Below, in pieces: positions 36,045 through 45,713 of a stretch of 64,000 bases of DNA (position 1 is its first letter; the number at the start of each line of letters is the position of its first letter). The position numbers were made by a program, and so were the translations under genes. Origin of the DNA: an uncultured Alphaproteobacteria bacterium (GTDB taxonomy: Bacteria > Pseudomonadota > Alphaproteobacteria > RF32 > CAG-239); assembly GCA_944391405.1 (NCBI GenBank), contig CALXTN010000001.1, forward strand, positions 68,503-132,502. The letters are read 5' to 3'. The notes under the pieces were generated by a model. The model was not told the DNA's origin and did no database searches. It was given only the letters and a program-made list of their open reading frames with translations.

Positions 36045-36812
36045 ATGGAAAAAGAAATAAAAATCAGAATTAGAGACCTTCATAAAAGTTTCGGAAAAAA
36101 GAATGTCTTAAACGGAGTAAATCTTGATTTGTATAAAGGAGAATCTCTGGTTGTTATCGGAGGGTCCGGTACTGGTAAATCCGTTCTTATTAAGTGTATT
36201 CAAGGTTTACTTACTCCTGATAGTGGTTCAATTGAAATTGACGATGTTGAAATTGTTAATGAAAATCCTGACATTATTGATCGTATGCACAGTAAAATGG
36301 GTATGCTTTTTCAAGGTGGCGCGTTATTTGATAGTTTAACAGTCTGGGAGAATGTTGCTTTTGATTTAATCCAAAATAGAGGTTTTAACAGAAAAGAGGC
36401 TAAAATTGTTGCTATTAAAGTTTTAAGACAGGTAGGATTAACGGAAGATATTGCAGACTTGTATCCATCTGAGTTGTCTGGTGGTATGCAAAAACGAGTG
36501 GGACTGGCCAGAGCTGTTATAACTCGACCGGAAATTATTTTCTTTGATGAACCAACTACCGGTCTTGATCCGATTATGGCTGACGTTATTAATGACTTGA
36601 TTATTGAATCGGCTAAAGATTTAGGAGCGACAACGTTGACTATTACTCACGATATGGCTTCTGCTCGTAAAATTGCTGATAAAATTGCAATGCTCTATCA
36701 GGGTAAAATCATTTGGTATGGCACGGTTAAAGAACTTGACAAGACAACCAATCCTTATGTCAGACAGTTTATTAATGGTTCCTCTAGAGGTCCTATAAAA
36801 GTGGAGAAGTAA
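36045..36812 (+). CDS. mlaF: MlaF-type ABC transporter ATP-binding protein
   Basis: The 255-residue ATPase has Walker A GGSGTGKS (39-46), the Q-loop MLFQGGALFDSLTVWENVAF, the signature LSGGMQKRVGLARA, Walker B IIFFDEPTTGLDP and the H-loop ITHDMASARKIAD. GALFDSLTV and QKRVGLARA are features of the MlaF subgroup. The GGAGG site before the ATG is clear. Only 2 bases separate it from radA, so the whole mlaE-mlaF-radA-cvpA run may be one operon. Confidence 0.95.
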   Translation: MEKEIKIRIRDLHKSFGKKNVLNGVNLDLYKGESLVVIGGSGTGKSVLIKCIQGLLTPDSGSIEIDDVEIVNENPDIIDRMHSKMGMLFQGGALFDSLTVWENVAFDLIQNRGFNRKEAKIVAIKVLRQVGLTEDIADLYPSELSGGMQKRVGLARAVITRPEIIFFDEPTTGLDPIMADVINDLIIESAKDLGATTLTITHDMASARKIADKIAMLYQGKIIWYGTVKELDKTTNPYVRQFINGSSRGPIKVEK

Positions 36813-36814
36813 AT

Positions 36815-38191
36815 ATGGCTAAGAAATCGACAATTGATTATGTTTGCCAAACATGTGGTGCTGTTTACCCCAAATGGCAAGGAAAATGCGATGCTTGTGG
36901 CGAGTGGAATTCAATTGTTGAGGAAAAAAAGCCATCTGCGGAATTCTCTAATATATCCTCTAAAAAGCAAGGAACTCAAATTGATTTTGTTTCACTTAAT
37001 GGGGAAAGTCAAACATATCAACGTCTTGTTACTAATTTATCTGAAATCAATCGTGTATCCGGTGGTGGCTTAGTTCCAGGATCGGTTATTTTAGTTGGGG
37101 GGGATCCAGGTATTGGTAAATCCACTTTGCTTTTGCAGATTTGCGCTGGTGTTGCTAATAAACTTCAAAACAACAGCTGTTTCTATATTTCAGGGGAAGA
37201 AGCTATTGATCAAGTGCGTATTCGCGCTAAACGCTTGGGACTGGCTGATGCTCCTGTCAGATTAGCTAGTACAACCAGCGTTAAGGATATTATCGCAACT
37301 CTAGAGAAAGAAAATCCATCTCTGGTTATTATTGATTCTATACAAACAATGTATATTGACGATATAGAATCGACACCGGGTAGCGTTGCACAAGTTAGAG
37401 CTGCAGCTTATGAACTTATTAAAATTGCTAAGAAAAAAGGCTTTATTTTATTTCTAGTCGGACACGTTACAAAGCAAGGAGCTATTGCCGGACCTCGTGT
37501 TTTAGAACATATGGTCGATACAGTGCTTTATTTTGAAGGCGATAGAGGGCATCATTTTCGTATTTTGCGGGCAGTTAAAAACAGATATGGTGCAACTGAT
37601 GAAATCGGTGTTTTTGAAATGCAAGACAATGGCTTAATTGAAGTTGAGAATCCTTCGGCTCTCTTCTTGGCTGAACGACAAGGTTGTGTTTCCGGTTCTT
37701 GTGTATTTGCTGGAATTGAGGGGTCTCGGCCTCTTTTAGTTGAAATACAAGCATTAGTTGGGAATAGTGGCTACACTGGCGCAAAAAGAGCTGTTGTTGG
37801 TTGGGATTCAAGCAGATTAGCTATGATTTTGGCTGTTTTAGAAGCTCGTTGCGGAATGAATTTTAGTACACATGATGTTTATTTAAATATTGCGGGCGGA
37901 CTAAAAATCACAGAACCTGCTGCCGATTTAGCTGTGGCTATGGCTGTCATATCTTCTATGACAAACAAACCTCTTCCTGCTGATATGGTTGTGTTTGGAG
38001 AAATTGGTTTATCGGGTGAAATCAGAGCAGTTAGTCAACCGACACTTCGCCTTAAAGAAGCTCAAAAATTAGGATTTTCTAATGCTATCATTCCTAACTC
38101 TTTTGCTAAAGATAAAAAACAAAAATTGATTACAGGTATGTCGTATCATGAAATCGGTAATGTTCAAAGGCTTATTTCCAGATTTAATTAA
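36815..38191 (+). CDS. radA: DNA repair protein RadA
   Basis: The 458-residue protein has an N-terminal zinc finger with Cys11, Cys14, Cys25 and Cys28, a RecA-like core with Walker A GGDPGIGKST, the RadA-specific KNRYG motif (in RAVKNRYGATDEIG), and a Lon-like C-terminal domain. RadA promotes branch migration during recombination. Length matches the family. In many alphaproteobacteria radA is followed by cvpA, as here. Confidence 0.97.
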   Translation: MAKKSTIDYVCQTCGAVYPKWQGKCDACGEWNSIVEEKKPSAEFSNISSKKQGTQIDFVSLNGESQTYQRLVTNLSEINRVSGGGLVPGSVILVGGDPGIGKSTLLLQICAGVANKLQNNSCFYISGEEAIDQVRIRAKRLGLADAPVRLASTTSVKDIIATLEKENPSLVIIDSIQTMYIDDIESTPGSVAQVRAAAYELIKIAKKKGFILFLVGHVTKQGAIAGPRVLEHMVDTVLYFEGDRGHHFRILRAVKNRYGATDEIGVFEMQDNGLIEVENPSALFLAERQGCVSGSCVFAGIEGSRPLLVEIQALVGNSGYTGAKRAVVGWDSSRLAMILAVLEARCGMNFSTHDVYLNIAGGLKITEPAADLAVAMAVISSMTNKPLPADMVVFGEIGLSGEIRAVSQPTLRLKEAQKLGFSNAIIPNSFAKDKKQKLITGMSYHEIGNVQRLISRFN

Positions 38192-38202
38192 AGGAGTTTA
38201 TT

Positions 38203-38994
38203 ATGGAACCGTTAAATAATATTGATGTTGTTATTTTGATTGGTGTTGTTCTGTCTATGCTGGTTGCTTTTATACGCGGTTTTGTTAAAGAAGTTCTTTC
38301 TATTCTTGGATTAGCTTTATTTATTATTTTAACTACCTATTTAACACCGGTTTTAACACCTTGGATGAATCAGTTTATTGCTAGTAAATTGATGGCACAA
38401 TTTGTAATTTTCTTGGTAATTATGGCTATATTTTATGCTTTTTGGATTATCGGTACAGATAATTTAATTGCAAAAATAAGAACTAGTACTCTAAGTTTTA
38501 TGGATAGACTCTTTGGTTTAATTTTTGGACTTATTAGGGCGGTACTGATTCTTGGTTTTATTTTTTTAATTGTAAAAATTGTTTTACCTGAAGAAATAAA
38601 AGATAAAGATGGAATTTTAAGAAAATCTCAGTACTTCATGATGGCAGAATCTTGCTCGGATATGATAGAATCTCTGTTACCAGAAGATTTTATTAAGAAT
38701 ACAATGAAATCCGTTGAAGAAATAAATAAAACAGAAAAGAAGACTGATAAAAAAGATACAAAAGAAAATAAAAAAGAGGATGAAAAAACTGCTCAATCTA
38801 AAGAAACAGGTCTTCCTTCTGAATTAGACCAGAAACAAATGGATAAAATGTTTGACTTATTAGTTAAACCAGAAATTAAAAGTTCTTCTAAACAAGAAAA
38901 GACTAAATCTACTGGTAAAATTAACGAAAAAACAGGATATGATAAGAAAGAAACAAACAGCTTAGATAGACTAATAGATATTACAGCTGAATAA
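38203..38994 (+). CDS. cvpA: CvpA-family membrane protein with charged C-terminal extension
   Basis: The 263-residue product has four hydrophobic helices in its first 130 residues (VILIGVVLSMLVAFIRGFVKE begins the family motif; RLFGLIFGLIRAVLIL ends it), matching CvpA, first linked to colicin V production in E. coli. The remaining 100 residues are Lys/Glu-rich and probably cytoplasmic and disordered; this tail is longer than the E. coli protein's. An AAAGGAG site precedes the ATG. purF, a common neighbour, is not present. Confidence 0.88.
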   Translation: MEPLNNIDVVILIGVVLSMLVAFIRGFVKEVLSILGLALFIILTTYLTPVLTPWMNQFIASKLMAQFVIFLVIMAIFYAFWIIGTDNLIAKIRTSTLSFMDRLFGLIFGLIRAVLILGFIFLIVKIVLPEEIKDKDGILRKSQYFMMAESCSDMIESLLPEDFIKNTMKSVEEINKTEKKTDKKDTKENKKEDEKTAQSKETGLPSELDQKQMDKMFDLLVKPEIKSSSKQEKTKSTGKINEKTGYDKKETNSLDRLIDITAE

Positions 38995-39008
38995 TTTTTA
39001 TCTTATAA

Positions 39009-39042
39009 TTAAAAAGGCGGTATTAAATACCGCCTCTTATTT
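39009..39042. terminator. Bidirectional intrinsic terminator between cvpA and tyrS
   Basis: The stem AGGCGGTAT / ATACCGCCT has nine pairs. T-rich stretches follow on both strands (TCTTATTTT on the plus strand, TTTTTAATT on the minus strand). It lies between two convergent genes. Confidence 0.9.
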
Positions 39043-39052
39043 TGTAATTCCG

Positions 39053-40306
39053 TTATTGCAAAATTAATAATCCGTGCTTTTTCTTGCCTTGAGAGAGTTT
39101 TATATTACCATTTTCAATATCAGCTTCGGTAATAACATAATTCTCATCCGTAATCACTTTATCATTTAATTTTAAACCAGATTGTTTAATTAAGCGGCGA
39201 GCTTCCCCTTTACTTGAAACAAATCCCAAAGCAAGAAAAGCATCTAAAACCCCAATACCGGCTTTTGAACCTTCTACTGTTGGCAAATCATCACCGGCAA
39301 TTCCTTTTTCAAAAGTTTGGATAGCTGTTTCTTGTGCAGCTTTAGCCTCTGCTTCACCTCTGCAAATTTTAGTTGCTTCAAACGCCAATATCTTTTTAGC
39401 TTCATTTATTTCTCTATCGCGTAAAACTTCAAGGCGGCGAACTTCATCCATTGGTAAATCTGTAAAAATGCGTAAACATTTACCAACTTCTGTATCCCCT
39501 ATATTCCGGAAATATTGATAATAATCATAAGCTGGTAATTTATCTTCATTTATCCAAACAGCATTACCTTCAGATTTTCCCATCTTTTTGCCAGCGGAAT
39601 CTGTTATTATCGGACTGGTAAAACCAAATAATTCCGTATCATAACGACGGCGACCTAATTCTGTTCCGGAAACGATATTTCCCCATTGATCAGCACCTGC
39701 AATTTGTGCTCGACAACCATATTTTTGTAGTAATACGCAAAAATCATAACCTTGAAGCAACATATAATTGAACTCAAGGAAAGACATTGGTTGTTCACGG
39801 TCTAAACGGCTTTTTACACTATCCATCGTCAACATTCTGTTTACAGAATAGCATGTTCCAATATCTCTTAAAAATTCCAAGTAATTAATATTTTTAAACC
39901 AATCATAATTATCAACCATTAAAGCATCGTTTTTGCCATCTCCGAACTTCAAAAACTTCATAAATGATTTTTTTAGTCCTTCAACATTATGTGCTAATGT
40001 TTCTTCACTTAAAAATGGACGTAATTTATCTTTTCCTGATGGGTCTCCTATGCGCGCCGTTGCTCCTCCAACCAGTGTTAACGGTTTGTGCCCACATTTT
40101 TGAAACCAGCGCAACATCATTAATGGAACAATGTGTCCCACGTGCAAACTGTCTCCTGTTGGATCTGATCCCAAGTAACCCACAGCAGGGATGCCTTTTT
40201 TCTCACAATCAGCCAAGTACTCATCAAAACCTTCTTCGTTTGTACATTGATTGTAGAAACCTCTTTCGTGCATTATATTCAAAAATTCTGATTTAAAACT
40301 TGTCAT
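39053..40306 (-). CDS. tyrS: Tyrosyl-tRNA synthetase
   Basis: The 417-residue class I synthetase has the HIGH-like motif LHVGH at 54-58, the tyrosine pocket (GGATARIGDPSGK and QGYDFCVLLQKYG), the KMSKS variant KMGKS near residue 240 and a C-terminal S4 RNA-binding domain (about 350-415) with SKGEARRLIKQSGLKLN. It is the standard bacterial TyrRS of TyrS type. An AAGGAAG site precedes the ATG. It stands as a single minus-strand gene between two plus-strand blocks. Confidence 0.97.
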   Translation of the reverse strand: MTSFKSEFLNIMHERGFYNQCTNEEGFDEYLADCEKKGIPAVGYLGSDPTGDSLHVGHIVPLMMLRWFQKCGHKPLTLVGGATARIGDPSGKDKLRPFLSEETLAHNVEGLKKSFMKFLKFGDGKNDALMVDNYDWFKNINYLEFLRDIGTCYSVNRMLTMDSVKSRLDREQPMSFLEFNYMLLQGYDFCVLLQKYGCRAQIAGADQWGNIVSGTELGRRRYDTELFGFTSPIITDSAGKKMGKSEGNAVWINEDKLPAYDYYQYFRNIGDTEVGKCLRIFTDLPMDEVRRLEVLRDREINEAKKILAFEATKICRGEAEAKAAQETAIQTFEKGIAGDDLPTVEGSKAGIGVLDAFLALGFVSSKGEARRLIKQSGLKLNDKVITDENYVITEADIENGNIKLSQGKKKHGLLILQ

Positions 40307-40385
40307 TTTTACTTCCTTATTACTAAATTTTGAGTCATATTAACATAATAATTTGATATTGCAATTATATTAAAAGGTTTTTCTT

Positions 40386-41486
40386 ATGCTTATTAGAGGC
40401 TTAAATTGTTTGGGTTTGATGGGAACGTCTACTTTTGGAGGGGTAGAACTCGCTCTTATAAAAACTGATGGTATTGATATTATTGAGCGTAAAAAAGCTT
40501 ATGTTGTTCCCTATCCTGATTATTTGAAAGATCTTATTAAATCTGTTTATGGAATGCAGAGGAATACTCCCGAAAACGAAGAGAAACTTAAAGTTGTTGA
40601 TACTGAAGTTTCTGATTTTTATATTCAACTTATTAATGATTTCAAAAAAGATTGTGATGAAAATATTGATCTTGTCGGTATTGATGGATTAACTATTCTT
40701 CATAATCCCAATATTCCTTATACCTATCAATTAGGCAATGGGCGTTATATTGCATCTCAAATAGGAATTAAAGTTGTTACACACTTCCGTAATGCCGATA
40801 TTTGTAGCGGCGGACAGGGAACTCCTATTTCTTCTAGCTATTTTAATGCCGTTGCAATTGATGAAATAAAACCGGTGGCTTACGTTAATATCAGCGGTAA
40901 ATCTAGTATCACTTGGATTGGCTCTTTTGGGGAATTTGTTGGATTTGATTGTGGTCCTGGAGATAATTTTATCAATGATTGGACTGCAAAACATGCACAT
41001 ATGGAAAATGATTATAATGGACGGTTGGCTATTTTAGGAAAAGTACACGAAAAAATTGTAAACTCTTTGATGCATCATAAATTTTTTGCTAAATTTCCAC
41101 CTAAAGCTGCTTATACCGGCATTTTTGCTGATAAAGCAGAACATCTTGAAGGACTTTCTTTGGAAGATGGAGCTGCTACTGCAACAGCTTTTGTTGCTGA
41201 AGCTATTTGTTATTCTATTTGTCTTTATCTTCCGGAAATACCTAAACGTGTAGTTATCTGCGGTAAAGGAGCTGCAAATCCGACCTTGGTTCGTTTTATT
41301 AGACAACGTCTTCCTAATATAGATGTTATTGTCAGCAAGGAAGAGAATATTCCTATTGATACAGTTAACGCTGAAATTAGTGCTTTCTTAAGTGCCAGAA
41401 CATTATATTCGTTACCGATAACTTTTCCATCAACAACCGGTGTTGCTCAACCTATGCCCGGAGGTGAAATTTATGAAGCAAACTAA
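40386..41486 (+). CDS. Diverged anhydro-N-acetylmuramic acid kinase-like protein
   Basis: The 366-residue protein follows AnmK throughout: GQGTPI loop after FRNADICSGG, FDCGPGDNFINDW, and VVICGKGAANPTLVRFI. Signature positions differ, however. The N-terminal phosphate-binding SGTSxDGxD reads GTSTFGGVE (13-21), losing the first Asp and changing the second to Glu. The usual GSHGQT..H motif is GIDGLTILH. Canonical AnmK phosphorylates and opens 1,6-anhydroMurNAc in peptidoglycan recycling; whether this protein still does so is open. It overlaps the next gene by 14 bases. Confidence 0.85.
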   Translation: MLIRGLNCLGLMGTSTFGGVELALIKTDGIDIIERKKAYVVPYPDYLKDLIKSVYGMQRNTPENEEKLKVVDTEVSDFYIQLINDFKKDCDENIDLVGIDGLTILHNPNIPYTYQLGNGRYIASQIGIKVVTHFRNADICSGGQGTPISSSYFNAVAIDEIKPVAYVNISGKSSITWIGSFGEFVGFDCGPGDNFINDWTAKHAHMENDYNGRLAILGKVHEKIVNSLMHHKFFAKFPPKAAYTGIFADKAEHLEGLSLEDGAATATAFVAEAICYSICLYLPEIPKRVVICGKGAANPTLVRFIRQRLPNIDVIVSKEENIPIDTVNAEISAFLSARTLYSLPITFPSTTGVAQPMPGGEIYEAN

Positions 41487-42264
41487 AAAACCTCAAAATT
41501 TAACTTGTTCTATTTCTTTAGAAAATATTTTTAAGCAATATGATGAAACAATTGCTGTTGATCGTGTTTCTTTCCAAACTTTTCCAGGGGAGGTCATCGC
41601 GCTTTTAGGTCCTAACGGTGCTGGTAAATCTACTTTAATGAATATGATATCCGGCTTTTTAGCCCCCTCTTCCGGTCGTATTATAGTTAATGGTAAGGAT
41701 GTGGAATCTGATAGTATTGAAACTAAAAAAGATATTGGTTTCTTACCAGAAGGTGCTCCAATGTATGCTGACATGTCTGTATCTTTATTTTTGAAATATA
41801 TGATTGAGCTTAAGCTTAATCTTACGGAAACAGAGCAAATTTCAAAAGCGCAAATAAAACAGAACTATCTTAATGAATTTAATCGTATTGTTAATCTTGC
41901 AAAGATTACAGATGTTTTGCATAAGAGAATAGAAACTCTTTCCAAAGGATATCTAAGACGTGTTGGTTTTGCTCAAAGTATTATTGGAAACCCTCCTATT
42001 TTACTTTTGGATGAACCAACAGATGGTCTTGATCCTAATCAGAAAGAGCATATGAGAAGTTTGATTAAGGATATGGGTAAGGATAAAACTATTCTTATTT
42101 CTACTCACCTTCTTGATGAGGCGGAAACTATTGCTTCTCGAATTATTTTGATTGATAAAGGAAAGGTTGTGGCTGACGGAGATGTTAGTTCTATTTTAAG
42201 ATTTGCAAAAAAAGATAATCTTTCAGACGCTTTTCGTACTCTTACGCATACGGAGGATAACTAA
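41473..42264 (+). CDS. GldA-like ABC transporter ATP-binding protein
   Basis: The ATG at 41473 follows GGAGGT. The 263-residue ATPase has Walker A GPNGAGKS (46-53), the GFLPEGAPMYADMSV Q-loop region, the modified signature LSKGYLRRVGFAQ, Walker B ILLLDEPTDGLDP and the ISTHLLDEA H-loop. The LSKG(Y/F)xRR signature is typical of the GldA/NatA branch of ABC-2 exporters. It is followed by a single gene encoding the permease and auxiliary domains, with which it overlaps by one base (TAATG). The substrate is unknown; Gld homologues are known for gliding motility, but here the context gives no evidence of motility. Confidence 0.92.
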   Translation: MKQTKKPQNLTCSISLENIFKQYDETIAVDRVSFQTFPGEVIALLGPNGAGKSTLMNMISGFLAPSSGRIIVNGKDVESDSIETKKDIGFLPEGAPMYADMSVSLFLKYMIELKLNLTETEQISKAQIKQNYLNEFNRIVNLAKITDVLHKRIETLSKGYLRRVGFAQSIIGNPPILLLDEPTDGLDPNQKEHMRSLIKDMGKDKTILISTHLLDEAETIASRIILIDKGKVVADGDVSSILRFAKKDNLSDAFRTLTHTEDN

Positions 42265-45200
42265 TGAGTAGTATTAAAACCATTATACGTTATGAACTAA
42301 TTCGATATTTTTTATCTCCATTAGCTTACGTTTATCTTGTTAGCTTTTTGCTTTTGAGTGGTTCTTGCGCCATTTATTTTGGCCATTTCTTTGTGGATGG
42401 AAATGCTATTTTGTGGGGGCTGTTTGATTATCAACCATGGATATATCTTCTCTTTATTCCGGGAATTGCTATGCGCTCTTGGGCCGAAGAATTTCGCTCC
42501 AAAAGTATTGTTCAGATATTAACTACACCCGTTTCTGTTACCAATTTAGTCTGGGGAAAGTTTTTAGCGTCTTGGATTTTTGCTATTTTTGCAATTTTGT
42601 TGACCTTTCCATTTTGGATTACTGTTAACATTCTAGGAAATCCTGATAATACCGTTATTTTTATTAGCTACGTTGGGTGTTTTATTCTTGCAGGAGCAAT
42701 GCTTGCTATTTCTCAAACAATGTCTGCTCTGACAAAAAGCCCAGTTATTGCTCTCGTTTTAGCCGTTTTTGTAAATCTTCTCTTTTTCTGGAGTGGATTT
42801 GATTATGTTTTATTCTGGGCGAGAGAATTGTTTAATGATGTTATTGTTGATACAATTGTTTCTTTTAGTTTCTTATCTCACTTCGCATCTTTAAGCCGCG
42901 GACTCGTAGAATTAAGAGATTTAATTTTCTTTGCTTCTTTGATTGTTTTCTTTAATTTAATAACTATTGCGGTAATAAGCTTAAAAACTAAAGGCTCCTC
43001 TGGATTAATTTCTTCATCCAGCCTAAAACATAGTTCTTTAGTACTTCTTCTTTTATTCATTGGCTTCTTTGCTATTAATATTATTGCTAATAATGTTTTT
43101 AGGCAAATTAGTTATGATTTTACTGAAGATAAATATTTGAGTTTAACAAAAAATACTAAAGATATTTTAAGAAAATTGGACCGTCCTATAACAGCAAAAT
43201 TATATTACTCACCTATTCTTGGACAAAGAAATCCTGAGATACGGCAGATATTTGACCGTATCAAACTTATTTTAAAGCAATATAAAACTTATTCTAACGG
43301 AAAATTCGATTATAAAATTTATACCCCTTCTTTTTTAGATAAAAATGAAGACCGAGCCTTGGCTGAAGGGTTACAACCAATCCCTCTTATAGATATTAAC
43401 CAAAATGCATTGTTTGGTATAAGCTTTTCAGATACCTTAATGAATAAAGCCGTTATTCCTTTCTTTTCAATAGAACGCTTGCCGTTTTTGGAGCAAGACC
43501 TGACAACAAATATTTATAAAATGCAGCACAAAAAGAAATCATTAGGTATATTGAGTTCTCTTCCCCTTCAAGGAAATGTGCGACAAGATAGTGTTCTCAT
43601 GAATAAGTGGGAAATTGTTAAATATCTTGAAGATTTATATGATGTTAAATTTATCGAATCTCTTGAAGATTTTAATCAACAATTTGATGTGTTTATGTTG
43701 GTGCATCCTTATGGGCTTTCTGATAATATAATTGAAAAAATTAAACAACAGAAAAAAGTTTTGCTCCTTATGGACGTGGCAGATGATGCGTCAAGACTTT
43801 ACTCTCCAATGGGGGGACAATTTATTACTTCTGATTTAGGTACTCTTTCTGACTTTTGGGGAATTCAATTTTATGATTTAGGTGTTGCTGCAGATTTTGA
43901 CAATTCAATTATGGTTGATGAAACGGTTAATTATAAAACAAATCCTTCTTTTACACAGGATTTATTACAATTTAAAGTTACTCCTGATGATTTCAATCCG
44001 AATCATCGCACCACATTTAAACTAAATAGTATATTGTTCTCATCTGCGTCTATGATTATGCCTAAAGAAGGAACTGATGTTTTATACTTTCCTTTAATTA
44101 AAACAAGTAAAAACTCTGCTCTACTTAATGTCTTATTAGCTAAAAAAAGTAAAAGTCCACGTGAAGTTTTAGCTCAGTTTACTCCAGGAAACTCTGTTAT
44201 TGTTATTGCAGCTGAGTTTTTAAGTAATGACCCTACTAGACCTTTTGATGTTATTGCTGTTGGAGATACGGATTTTATATATGATGATTTTTGGTCACGC
44301 TCGTCTAAATTTTTGGATACGACCTATCATATTCCATTATTTGATAGTGCTAATTTCATTCTTAACGCATTAGATTACTTAACTGATAACGACGATTTAA
44401 TTACTCTGAGAGGAAAAACAGTTAGACGAAGACCTCTTTACCTTGTTGATAATATGCGCAAAATGAATTTATATAGGTATAAACTCAAGGAAAATGATAT
44501 ATTTAATGCTATTAATGCAGCTAAACAAAGTCTAGCTGAAGTAGTTGCTAAGAAAAATTTTGAAGAAAGAGATACTTTTAGCTCTGACGAATTAGCTGTT
44601 ATTGGTAATATTCGTTCAGAAATTAATAACTTGCGACAAGAACTAAGCTCTCTTAAGCTTACAGCCAATCATGATATCGAACAACTGGATGTAAAAGTAA
44701 AATTCTTCAATATTTACTTTATTGCTACATTAATTGTTTTTGCTGTTATTGCATTTAATCTTTTTAAAAGAAAAGATATGTTACATAAAGTTACAGATAT
44801 ATTTTATTTTGATAAAAATCTATTGAAATTAGCTTTAACTGTTACGGCTATTGTTGCTTGTGCTTTGTTAAGTGTGTTTTTAGAAAATAAAAATAGTATT
44901 TCTGAATATGAAGATGTTCCTGTCTTTAAACACTTTAACCAGAATCTTAATGATGTTACGACTGTAAAATTTCAGAATACAGATGCAACATTAACTTTTG
45001 AAAAAATTGATGGAATATGGATACTTAAAGAGCATCCTGATTTACCTGTTTATCAAGAGAGAATCAGGCGTTTTCTTATCACTATAAGCACAATGACATA
45101 CTATGAGAAAAAATCAGATAAAGTGGCAGATATGCAATATTTCGGATTTTCTCCATTGGAAAATAAAGCTTCTCCAATGATTTCTGTTGAACTCAATAAT

Positions 45201-45713
45201 ACGAAAGGAGAAGAAATTGCTGGTTTTGATGTCGGATGGTACGATATTGATTTAGGAAGAGGATCTAAATCGGCATTTATTCGTTTAAAAAACAAATTCC
45301 AAATTTGGTTAGTTGAAGCTGATTTTTATGATTTATCCTTAGATGTTAAAAATTGGACTTACAGTAGCTTGTGGAATTTACGTTTTGGACGCTTAATTAG
45401 TTTTAATGATGTAACTATCGATAAAGCGGTTATGAACTTAGCAAAAACGCTTTTAAATTCATATTATACAAATATTGAAGAAAAAATCAAAGCAAGTAAA
45501 TTAGGCTCTGTACAAATTAAAGCTGAGTATAATAATCTCTTAGATATTGTTTTTTACAAATCTTCCGACAATAAATATTTTATTGAATATGTTTTCTTAA
45601 CTCAACCATATGGAAAACATTTAGTATTTTTTGAAAAATATGTACGTGGAAAATTTTTACAAATATCTAGAGAAGTTTGGGAAGAAATAAAAAATGTTAC
45701 AAAGTCAAAGTGA
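42264..45713 (+). CDS. Triple fusion: ABC-2 permease (GldF-like), GldG-like auxiliary domain and DUF4340-like domain
   Basis: The 1149-residue protein has no stop or frameshift. Residues 1-250 form a six-helix ABC-2 permease (PWIYLLFIPGIAMRSWAEE is the GldF-type motif). A helix near 262-282 starts a GldG-like domain (about 285-780) with YDFTEDKYLSLTKNT, LSDNIIEKIKQQKKVLLLMD and FNPNHRTTFKLNS. After a helix at about 813-832 and one at 852-872, residues 880-1149 match DUF4340 (VTTVKFQNTDATLTFEKIDGIWIL, GFSPLENKASPMISVEL). Elsewhere these are separate proteins; one chain would fix their stoichiometry. Substrate unknown. It overlaps the CDF gene by 20 bases. Confidence 0.9.
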   Translation: MSSIKTIIRYELIRYFLSPLAYVYLVSFLLLSGSCAIYFGHFFVDGNAILWGLFDYQPWIYLLFIPGIAMRSWAEEFRSKSIVQILTTPVSVTNLVWGKFLASWIFAIFAILLTFPFWITVNILGNPDNTVIFISYVGCFILAGAMLAISQTMSALTKSPVIALVLAVFVNLLFFWSGFDYVLFWARELFNDVIVDTIVSFSFLSHFASLSRGLVELRDLIFFASLIVFFNLITIAVISLKTKGSSGLISSSSLKHSSLVLLLLFIGFFAINIIANNVFRQISYDFTEDKYLSLTKNTKDILRKLDRPITAKLYYSPILGQRNPEIRQIFDRIKLILKQYKTYSNGKFDYKIYTPSFLDKNEDRALAEGLQPIPLIDINQNALFGISFSDTLMNKAVIPFFSIERLPFLEQDLTTNIYKMQHKKKSLGILSSLPLQGNVRQDSVLMNKWEIVKYLEDLYDVKFIESLEDFNQQFDVFMLVHPYGLSDNIIEKIKQQKKVLLLMDVADDASRLYSPMGGQFITSDLGTLSDFWGIQFYDLGVAADFDNSIMVDETVNYKTNPSFTQDLLQFKVTPDDFNPNHRTTFKLNSILFSSASMIMPKEGTDVLYFPLIKTSKNSALLNVLLAKKSKSPREVLAQFTPGNSVIVIAAEFLSNDPTRPFDVIAVGDTDFIYDDFWSRSSKFLDTTYHIPLFDSANFILNALDYLTDNDDLITLRGKTVRRRPLYLVDNMRKMNLYRYKLKENDIFNAINAAKQSLAEVVAKKNFEERDTFSSDELAVIGNIRSEINNLRQELSSLKLTANHDIEQLDVKVKFFNIYFIATLIVFAVIAFNLFKRKDMLHKVTDIFYFDKNLLKLALTVTAIVACALLSVFLENKNSISEYEDVPVFKHFNQNLNDVTTVKFQNTDATLTFEKIDGIWILKEHPDLPVYQERIRRFLITISTMTYYEKKSDKVADMQYFGFSPLENKASPMISVELNNTKGEEIAGFDVGWYDIDLGRGSKSAFIRLKNKFQIWLVEADFYDLSLDVKNWTYSSLWNLRFGRLISFNDVTIDKAVMNLAKTLLNSYYTNIEEKIKASKLGSVQIKAEYNNLLDIVFYKSSDNKYFIEYVFLTQPYGKHLVFFEKYVRGKFLQISREVWEEIKNVTKSK

